This document shows, piece after piece, positions 56,884 through 64,000 of a stretch of DNA of 64,000 nt. Numbering within the stretch: position 1 is the first letter of the stretch; every line of letters starts with the position of its first letter. The position numbers and the translations under genes are program-made. The notes beneath the pieces were generated by a model, which had not been told where the DNA came from, searched no databases, and was given only the letters and a program-made list of their open reading frames with translations. Source of the DNA: Nocardia mikamii NBRC 108933. GTDB taxonomy: Bacteria; Actinomycetota; Actinomycetes; Mycobacteriales; Mycobacteriaceae. The stretch covers positions 372,001 through 436,000 of the forward strand of contig NZ_BDCM01000012.1 of the NCBI RefSeq assembly GCF_001613505.1. The letters are read 5' to 3'.

Positions 56884-57953
56884 GTCTCCTCCCGTCGCCA
56901 CAGGATCAGCGCCAGCAGCCAGGTCGCGACGAACAGCGCCACCACGACGAATCCCATCGTCCCCAGATCGAGACCGCCGATCCAGGCCAGCGGGCCGGAG
57001 GTGATGCCCAGTGCGCCGGTGACCACGGAGACGATCTCCTGGGCGCCGATCAGCAGGGCCACCGCGACCGACAGCCCGGTCACCAGCAGGTTGTAGTAGA
57101 TCTTGCGGGCCGGGACGGCGCAGGCCCAGCCGTAGGCCGCGTTCATACACGCCCCGTCCAGCGAGTCGAACAGGGTCATACCGGCCGAGAACAGCAGCGG
57201 CAGCACCACGATCGCGTACCAGGGCAGATCGGTGTCGGCCGCCGCGCCCCCCGCGAGCACCAGCAGACTCACCTCGGTCACCGTGTCGAATCCCAGCCCG
57301 AACAGCACGCCGATCGGATACATCTGCCCCGGCCGGCGCACCGCACGGACCAGCGGCGCGAGCACCCGGTTCAGCGCTCCGCGCGCGTGCAGCCGGGAAT
57401 CCAGTTCCCGCTCGTCACCCTCGCCTCGGCGCACCGCGCGCAGTGCCCGCCCGATACCGATGAGCGACACCAGGTTCAGCAGACCGATGAGCAGCAGGAA
57501 GGTTCCCGAGACGCCGCTGCCGAAGGTGCCGGTCCAGCGCCGCAGCCCGGACCCGTCGTCCTCGACACCGGACGCCAGCACCCGCGCGCCCAGTGCCAGC
57601 GCGCCGACCATGACGAAAACGACGGTGGAATGCCCGAGCGAGAACCAGAATCCGACCGACACCGGTGTCTTGCGCTCGCCCACCAGCTTGCGGGTGGTGT
57701 TGTCGATGGCGGCGATGTGGTCGACGTCGAAGGCGTGCCGCATCCCCAGCGTGTACGCGGTCACGCCCAGGCCGGCACCGAACACCACATTGCCCACCGC
57801 GTAGTGGTTCGGTACGACCAGGGCGACCAGCAGCCCCCAGCCCGCGACGTGCAGCGCGGCCACCGTCACGGCCATGCCGGTCACGCCGCGGCGCCGGGCG
57901 CGCTGTTCTCGCGCCCGCTCCCGAGGGGGCGACACCGTCATCGTCGGCTGCAT
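56880..57953 (-). CDS. nickel/cobalt transporter, NiCoT family
   Basis: About 357 residues with eight membrane segments. The NiCoT signature is RHAFDVDHIAAIDNTTRKL (H-x4-DH), with the further LGHSTVVF, GLGFDTVTE and LFDSLDGACMNAAYGWA boxes. It imports Ni2+ at high affinity for the hydrogenase active site. It is placed between hypE and DUF6390 and overlaps the latter. Start at 57953 has no strong ribosome site; 57941 is the alternative. Confidence 0.92.
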   Translation of the reverse strand: MQPTMTVSPPRERAREQRARRRGVTGMAVTVAALHVAGWGLLVALVVPNHYAVGNVVFGAGLGVTAYTLGMRHAFDVDHIAAIDNTTRKLVGERKTPVSVGFWFSLGHSTVVFVMVGALALGARVLASGVEDDGSGLRRWTGTFGSGVSGTFLLLIGLLNLVSLIGIGRALRAVRRGEGDERELDSRLHARGALNRVLAPLVRAVRRPGQMYPIGVLFGLGFDTVTEVSLLVLAGGAAADTDLPWYAIVVLPLLFSAGMTLFDSLDGACMNAAYGWACAVPARKIYYNLLVTGLSVAVALLIGAQEIVSVVTGALGITSGPLAWIGGLDLGTMGFVVVALFVATWLLALILWRREET

Positions 57954-57984
57954 CGTATCTGCCGCCCGCGACCCCGCAACGCTC

Positions 57985-59062
57985 TCAGCAGATCCGCGGA
58001 AGCTGTTCGCCGGCAGGCAGATCCACCACGCGGGTACCGCCGAGGGCGGTGCGCGCGACCACCATCCCGGGATGTTCGTCGACGCAGACGCCGATCGCGC
58101 AGGCCCGCGCGCCGAGCGGATGCGCCCGCATGGCCGCCAGCGCGCGGTCCGCGTCCTCGGCGGCGACGAAGGCGACCGCCTTCCCCTCGTTGGCCACATA
58201 CAGCGGATCCAGTCCCAGCAGTCCGCACGCATCGCGGACCGCGTCGGGGATCGGCAGCGCGCGCTCGTCCAGTCGCACTCCGATATTCGCGGCTTTCGCG
58301 ATCTCGTTCAATGTCGCCGCGACCCCGCCGCGGGTGGGGTCACGCAGTGTGTGGACATCGGCGCCGGTGGCGAGGACGGCGGCGACCAGACCGTTCAGCG
58401 CCGCGGTGTCGCTGCGCACGGTCGTGCCGAACTCCAGGCCCTCGCGGCAGCTCATCACCGCCACCCCGTGCACACCGATGTCGCCGCTGACCAGCACGAC
58501 ATCTCCGGGCCGGGCGCGCTCGGGACGGATGTCGACCCCCGCGGGCACCAGCCCGATGCCCGCGGTGTTGACGAAGATGCCGTCTCCGTGACCGGCGTCG
58601 ACCACTTTCGTATCGCCGGTCACCAGCTTCACCCCGGCCGTGCCGGCGGCCTCGCCCATGGCCTCGGCGACCCGGGCGATCTCGGCCAGCTCGGTGCCCT
58701 CTTCCAGAATGAACGCCGTCGACAGCACCAACGGCTGCGCACCGGCCATGGCCAGGTCGTTCACGGTGCCGTTGACCGCCAGCTCGCCGATCGTGCCGCC
58801 GGGGAAGACGAGTGGTTTCACCACGAACGAATCGGTGGAGAACGCCAGCCTCGTGCTACCGACCTCGACCACCGCCGCATCGCCGAGCGCGGCGTCGGCG
58901 GCGGCGCCGAACGCGGGCAGGAACAGGTGCTCGATCAGCTCGCCCGACATCGCGCCTCCGCCGCCGTGCGCCATCACGATCGTCGGCGAATCCCGCAGCG
59001 GCAGTGGGCACACCCAGCTCTGGGCATCGAATACCGGTGGCGGAGTGGAGGTTTCGGCGTGG

Positions 59063-59070
<8 letters not shown>
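57985..59070 (-). CDS. hypE: hydrogenase maturation protein HypE
   Basis: A 361-residue ATP-dependent dehydratase that makes the thiocyanate on its C-terminal Cys, from which the cyanide ligands of the hydrogenase iron are formed. [49 protein letters not shown] and the C-terminal PRIC (with the carrier Cys) are diagnostic. The start overlaps the end of hypD by eight bases. The full length is as expected. Confidence 0.96.
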
Positions 59071-60171
<1,101 letters not shown>

Positions 60172-60175
<4 letters not shown>

Positions 60176-60507
60176 CGGTTCACCTCGTCGTCACGGGCGG
60201 GCTCCGACGGCGCGCCGGAGGTGGGATCGGGAAGACCGGACTGCCGGGCGGCGATGGCGAAGCCGTCACCGAATTCCTCGTTCAGTACACCGAGGTGTTC
60301 GAATTCGGCCAGGGTGGCCAGCGCCGATTCCTCGTCGAGGCGCTGAATGGCGAATCCGACGTGCACGACGACGTAGTCGCCGACCGCGGCGTCCGGAATA
60401 TATTGCAGGCATACGTCTTTGTGGACACCGCCGAAGTCGACCACCGACATCAGCGTGCCGTCGCGCTCGTACAGGTCGAGCACCTTCCCCGGGACTGCCA
60501 GGCACAT
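60172..60507 (-). CDS. hypC: hydrogenase assembly chaperone HypC (first copy) with long tail
   Basis: A 111-residue protein starting MCLAVPGKV, where the Cys at position 2 is the metal ligand, so the start is fixed at 60507. The core ([41 protein letters not shown]) is standard for the 75-90-residue family; the last ~30 residues are an added polar tail. It partners HypD in Fe(CN)2CO assembly. GGAACC-type ribosome site just upstream. Confidence 0.95.
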
Positions 60508-60527
60508 GATCGGTTCCTTCCTTTCGC

Positions 60528-62873
60528 TCATCGAGCCCCGGCGGCGAGCAGCTGCCCGAATGCCAGGCCGCCGTCGTTGGGTGGCACTCTGTGATGAGTG
60601 ATGACCTGAAAACCCTCCTCTCGCAGCCGGTTTCGCGAGAGCGAGAGCAGCAGCGCGTTCTGGAACACGCCACCGGACAGGGCCACCGGCACACCCGGTT
60701 CGCCGAATCGGCGCGCCAGTGCGGCCACGAGTTCGGCGACCGCGACGTGGAAGCGCGCGCCGACGAGGTCGGCACCGGCCCCTGCCGCGATGTCGGCGAG
60801 TACGGCGGCCAGCACCGGAGCCGGGTCCATTCGCACGGCCCCGTCCGGATCCGCGGCGCCGAGCGTGAATCGGTAGCCGTGCCCGGGGTTCGCGTCCCGC
60901 GAGCGGGCCTCCAGTTCGATGGCGGCCTGCGCCTCGTAGTCGACCACGTGGCGCACACCCGCCAGCGAGGCCACCGCGTCGAACAGCCGCCCCATGCTAG
61001 AGGTCGGGACGCAGCCCAGCCCGGTGCCGAGTTGATGCGCGAGGATCCGGCGCTCGGCGGGCGGGCAGGCCGCGACCGAGGCGATGGACTCGCCCCACGC
61101 AATGCCGGCGGCGTGCAGATGGGCCAGCGCCATCCGGTAGGGCCGGTGCACACTGGCGTCACCGCCCGGTAGGGGGACGTAGGCCAGATGTGCCAGGCGA
61201 CGGAATCCCTTGTAGCCGGCGGCCAGCACCTCACCGCCCCAGATCGCCCCGTCCGGGCCGAAACCCGTTCCGTCGAAAGCGATTCCGAGGACGGTCGACG
61301 ATCCGGGCAGGCCGTGCTCCCCCATCACCGCCGCGATGTGGGCGTGGTGATGCTGCACGGTGTGTACCGGCCGCCCGGCCGCGGCGCGACGCGCCCAGGC
61401 GCTGGAGCGATAGCCGGGATGGGCGTCGACTGCCAGCTGCGCAGGGTGCACGCCGGTCAGTTCCTCCAGATGCTGTTCGGCGGCGCCGAAGGCGCGCAGC
61501 GTGGCCAGATCGTCCATATCGCCGATGTGCTGACTCAGCCACGCGTACCGGCCCTCGGCGACCGCGCAGGTGTTCTTCACATCGGCGCCGACCGCGAGGA
61601 CGGGCGCCGACTCCTGCGGCAGCGCCAGCGGCAGCGGCGCGTACCCGCGGGAGCGGCGGATCGGCATTTCGGTCCCGTCGACCAGCCGGACCACCGAATC
61701 GTCGCAGGGCACCAGGATGCGGCGGTCGTGGTCCAGCACCGCGTCGGCCAGTTCCGGCAGCCGTCGTTCGGCGTCCTCGTCGGTGTAGCACAGGGGCTCG
61801 CCGCCGAGATTGGCCGAGGTCATGACCAGCGCGACCGGTCCGGGCGGGTCGCCGGGCAGTCCGAACAGCAGGAGATGCAGCGGGGTGTAGGCCAGCATCA
61901 CCCCGAGCTCGCGAAGCCCCGGGGCCACCGATTCCGCCGGTGTTCGCTCACCGCGCGGCAGCAGCACGATCGGCCGCTGTGGTCCGCTCAGCATCGCCGC
62001 GGCGGCCGCGTCGACCCGCGCGAGGGTGCGGGCCGCGGCGAGATCGGCGACCATGACGGCGAAAGGTTTCGCGCCGCGCCGTTTGCGGGCGCGCAGTCGC
62101 GCCACCGCGTCCTCGTCGTCGGCGGCGCAGGCGAGGTGATAGCCGCCGATGCCCTTGACCGCGACGATTCCGCCCTCGCGCAACATCTTTCGCGCGGCGG
62201 CCACCGGGTCGCCGGTTCCGGGACCGGAGTAGCGCAGGGTGGGCCCGCAGTCGGGGCAGGCGATCGGCTGGGCGTGGAAACGGCGGTCGGCGGGATCGTG
62301 ATACTCGCGCGCGCAGCGCTCGCACATGGCGAAATCGGCCATCGAGGTCCGCTCACGGTCGTAGGGCAGACTCGCGATGATCGTGAAGCGGGGGCCGCAA
62401 TTGGTGCAGGTGATGAACGGATGCCGGTAGCGGCGGTCGGCCGGATCGGCCAGCTCCCGCGCACAGTCGGCGCAGATCGCCACATCGGGCGAGGCCAGGG
62501 TGCGTCCGCCGCCGCGGGTCGTGCCGGCGATGTGGAATCCGGTGCCACCGCGCACCGGAAGATCGGTGCGCTCGACGGAGTCGACCACCGCCAGCGGCGG
62601 CGGGTCGCGGCGCACCCGTTCGGCGAATTCGGCCAGCGCCCGCGGCGTTCCCTCGATGTCGACGATCACCCCGTCGCTGTCGTTGCAGACACTGCCGGTC
62701 AGTGCGAGTTCGGCGGCGGTGCTGTAGACGAAGGGGCGGAACCCGACGCCCTGCACCACACCGCGCACCACCAACCGGCAACGAGCGCGCCCGCCGCCTG
62801 CCACTCGGCCCGCCTCGGTGCCCACCGCTCGGCCCGCCTCGGTACCCAGAACCCGGCCCGCCTCGGTACTCAC
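60528..62873 (-). CDS. hypF: carbamoyltransferase HypF
   Basis: A 781-residue enzyme. From the N-terminus: a ~30-residue low-complexity start made of three TEAGR units, an acylphosphatase domain (LVVRGVVQGVGFRPFVY, NDSDGVIVDIEG), two zinc fingers (CADC...CTNCG and CERC...CPDCG), a YrdC domain (RKRRGAKPFAVMVADL), and the Kae1-like transferase (HHHAHIAAVMGEHG, LSGGVFQN). It moves carbamoyl from carbamoyl phosphate to HypE as the source of cyanide. The GTG start at 62873 overlaps the stop of the second hypC-type gene. Confidence 0.95.
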   Translation of the reverse strand: MSTEAGRVLGTEAGRAVGTEAGRVAGGGRARCRLVVRGVVQGVGFRPFVYSTAAELALTGSVCNDSDGVIVDIEGTPRALAEFAERVRRDPPPLAVVDSVERTDLPVRGGTGFHIAGTTRGGGRTLASPDVAICADCARELADPADRRYRHPFITCTNCGPRFTIIASLPYDRERTSMADFAMCERCAREYHDPADRRFHAQPIACPDCGPTLRYSGPGTGDPVAAARKMLREGGIVAVKGIGGYHLACAADDEDAVARLRARKRRGAKPFAVMVADLAAARTLARVDAAAAAMLSGPQRPIVLLPRGERTPAESVAPGLRELGVMLAYTPLHLLLFGLPGDPPGPVALVMTSANLGGEPLCYTDEDAERRLPELADAVLDHDRRILVPCDDSVVRLVDGTEMPIRRSRGYAPLPLALPQESAPVLAVGADVKNTCAVAEGRYAWLSQHIGDMDDLATLRAFGAAEQHLEELTGVHPAQLAVDAHPGYRSSAWARRAAAGRPVHTVQHHHAHIAAVMGEHGLPGSSTVLGIAFDGTGFGPDGAIWGGEVLAAGYKGFRRLAHLAYVPLPGGDASVHRPYRMALAHLHAAGIAWGESIASVAACPPAERRILAHQLGTGLGCVPTSSMGRLFDAVASLAGVRHVVDYEAQAAIELEARSRDANPGHGYRFTLGAADPDGAVRMDPAPVLAAVLADIAAGAGADLVGARFHVAVAELVAALARRFGEPGVPVALSGGVFQNALLLSLSRNRLREEGFQVITHHRVPPNDGGLAFGQLLAAGAR
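62796..62867 (-). repeat. three 24-bp tandem units in the hypF N-terminus
   Basis: Three adjacent copies of a 24-bp unit that shares ACCGAGGCGGGCC on the minus strand and encodes TEAGR plus three variable residues. They lie directly after the start codon of hypF and before the acylphosphatase domain, and keep the frame. Confidence 0.8.
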
Positions 62874-63109
62874 GGTTCGCCTCGGCTCAGCAGTCGCAGT
62901 CCGGCCAGCGCCTCGCGGGCGCCCGCCTCGTCGGTACGCTCGACCGCGAGACCCATGTGGATGATCACCCAGTCGCCGGGTGCCACCGGATCGTCTTCCA
63001 GCAGGCCGATATTCACCTTGCGCTCGGCGCCGGAGACGTCGACGAGCGCCAGCTGACCGCCGTAGCCGTCCACGATCTGCACGACCCGGCCCGGAATTCC
63101 GAGGCACAT
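62870..63109 (-). CDS. hypC: HypC/HupF-type chaperone (second copy)
   Basis: A 79-residue protein starting MCLGIPGRVVQIVDGYGGQLALVDVSGAERKVNIGLL, with Cys2, and DPVAPGDWVIIHMGLAVERTDEAGA. It is the normal length for the family. Two distinct HypC-type proteins in one operon suggest division of labour, one for HypD assembly and one for the large subunit. GGAGG lies before the ATG. Its stop overlaps the hypF start (GTGA). Confidence 0.93.
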   Translation of the reverse strand: MCLGIPGRVVQIVDGYGGQLALVDVSGAERKVNIGLLEDDPVAPGDWVIIHMGLAVERTDEAGAREALAGLRLLSRGEP

Positions 63110-63111
63110 GA

Positions 63112-63588
63112 TCACACCTCCGTTCGCGACATCCGCAGCTGCGCGATCACCCGCGCCACGGTCGCGGCGCCCTCGTCCACGGCGGCCGCCACGGGTGCGG
63201 ACAGGCCGATTCCCTCGTCGGTCGACAGCGCCTGGCAGCCGACGACCACGGTGGGTGGGACGACCCCGCCCAGTGCCCGGACCCCCGCGAACACCGCCGC
63301 CGGATCCATTCCGTGGGCGTCCAGACCGGCCGGTGCCTCCTGACCCGGTTCGGCCCGCATCACCTCGATGCGCCCCGCCGCGCCCCGATTCGGGATCGCG
63401 TCGACGAGGACCAGCGCATCCCATTCATCGAGCAGGTCGTAGGCCAGATGCATGCCGCGGATGCCGTAGTCGACCACCCGCACGTCCCCGTCGCGGTCCG
63501 GCGGTATCCGCCGCACCACCTCGGGGCCGAATCCGTCGTCGCCGAGAAAGATGTTGCCGATTCCGGCGACGAGCACCCGGCTGTTCAC
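63112..63588 (-). CDS. hydrogenase maturation endopeptidase (HyaD/HycI family)
   Basis: A 158-residue protease: VLVAGIGNIFLGDDGFGPEVVRRI at the start carries the Glu/Asp metal ligand region, VVDYGIRGMHLAYDLLDEWDALVLVDAI carries the middle Asp. The usual C-terminal His stands in the ...DAHGMDP region. It trims the C-terminal tail of the hydrogenase large subunit after Ni insertion. The GTG start overlaps the stop of the DUF6893 gene. Confidence 0.9.
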   Translation of the reverse strand: MNSRVLVAGIGNIFLGDDGFGPEVVRRIPPDRDGDVRVVDYGIRGMHLAYDLLDEWDALVLVDAIPNRGAAGRIEVMRAEPGQEAPAGLDAHGMDPAAVFAGVRALGGVVPPTVVVGCQALSTDEGIGLSAPVAAAVDEGAATVARVIAQLRMSRTEV

Positions 63589-63704
63589 ATGCGCCGCATT
63601 CGCAGGTAGCGGCGCATATCCGGAATCGAGCGGATTCCGATCAGCGCCAGGACGACAACCGCCGCCGCGACGACTCCCGTGGCCACCATTCCCACCGTCT
63701 CCAT
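63585..63704 (-). CDS. DUF6893-like small membrane protein
   Basis: A 39-residue protein with one membrane span (METVGMVATGVVAAAVVVLA) and a basic tail (PDMRRYLRMRRM). This matches the DUF6893 small proteins found in actinobacterial hydrogenase operons. Function unknown. ATG at 63704 with AAAGGA upstream; its end overlaps the protease start. Confidence 0.75.
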   Translation of the reverse strand: METVGMVATGVVAAAVVVLALIGIRSIPDMRRYLRMRRM

Positions 63705-63730
63705 GACATTCGTCCTTTCCTCCGGCCGCG

Positions 63731-64000
63731 CTACTCGCCCGGTCCGTCCAGTGGCTCCAGTTCGTCGGGATCGAAATACAGGTAACGCCCGTACCATTCG
63801 TGCAGATCGGCTCCGGGATCGTCGGCGATGACCACACCGACGTGGGTGCGCCCGTCGACGTCGGCGTGCACCGAGGTGACCCGCGCGTCCCGGCCGTCGA
63901 AGAACATGTCGTGGATATCGGCGCGCCGGGCCGGATGCAGCCGCACCCTGCTCCCCTTGCGCACCAGCGTCCCGGCGATCGGCACGGCATCCGAATCCGG
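63731..64000 (-). CDS. hydrogenase-operon protein, C-terminal part
   Basis: The last ~89 residues of a protein whose start lies beyond the right edge; the frame is open through position 64000. It reads RVRLHPARRADIHDMFFDGRDARVTSVHADVDGRTHVGVVIADDPGADLHEW, ending YFDPDELEPLDGPGE. The same pattern closes proteins in actinobacterial hydrogenase gene clusters, so it is probably cluster-specific. No enzymatic motif is visible in this part. A GTG at 63985 could start a shorter protein, but the continuing frame argues for a longer gene. Confidence 0.6.
   Translation of the reverse strand, partial: PDSDAVPIAGTLVRKGSRVRLHPARRADIHDMFFDGRDARVTSVHADVDGRTHVGVVIADDPGADLHEWYGRYLYFDPDELEPLDGPGE

Overview
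The window is high-GC, densely coded DNA with many GTG starts and 1-8 bp start/stop overlaps. It encodes Lsr2, a group 3 sigma factor of the SigF type, a wax ester/diacylglycerol synthase, a LysB-like mycolyl esterase candidate, a CtpH-sized P-type ATPase, DesA3-type desaturase partners and actinobacterial [NiFe]-hydrogenase maturation genes. Together these point to a mycolic-acid actinobacterium, most likely Nocardia or a close relative. I see no tRNA, rRNA, insertion sequence, prophage or CRISPR array, so this looks like ordinary chromosome.

Layout. 0-3.2 kb: a GH25 lysozyme operon with a DUF4185 protein, a lipoprotein and a LysB-like esterase. 3.2-7.4 kb: an orphan histidine-kinase-type ATPase domain, SigF, a class III nucleotide cyclase, a secreted hydrolase and an IclR regulator. 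7.7-15.4 kb: a tightly packed organosulfur operon (ABC importer, DszB-like desulfinase, two flavin monooxygenases, class II aldolase, leaderless substrate-binding-like protein) diverging from the IclR gene. 15.5-17.4 kb: a cold-shock gene under a SigF-type promoter plus small genes. 17.4-20.2 kb: thiolase and DUF35 pair, an eroded EF-G-like protein and a 31-residue peptide gene. 20.7-25.3 kb: Lsr2, a MetE-like protein, wax ester synthase, thioesterase and DUF427. 25.3-32.8 kb: fatty acid hydroxylase, AraC regulator, carbonic anhydrase, amino acid permease, DUF4186, GH15 enzyme and small stress membrane proteins. 33.3-43.8 kb: Baeyer-Villiger monooxygenase, PIG-L deacetylase, IlvD, desaturase with its reductase, short-chain dehydrogenases, and an ECF sigma factor with a cupin.

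44-56 kb is stress-flavoured: a second copy of the orphan kinase-ATPase gene with a conserved leader, an HspR-like MerR regulator divergent from Hsp20 across a CIRCE operator, three overlapping micro-genes, a DUF2231 membrane protein, a 1540-residue P-type ATPase, a pentapeptide protein, a membrane Ser/Thr kinase with DFN in place of DFG, and a YihY protein. 56.1-64 kb is one minus-strand operon for hydrogenase maturation and nickel supply (protease, two HypC-type chaperones, HypF, HypD, HypE, NiCoT, DUF6390, DUF6893). The hydrogenase structural genes would lie beyond the right edge.

The most interesting threads are: SigF-type promoters that tie several scattered small genes together; paired paralogues present in both halves of the window (kinase-ATPase domains, WPDPSPL mini-proteins); the DszB-like operon; and several small or degenerate genes that ordinary annotation would probably miss. 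Homology calls were made by eye from motifs; no database search was run.
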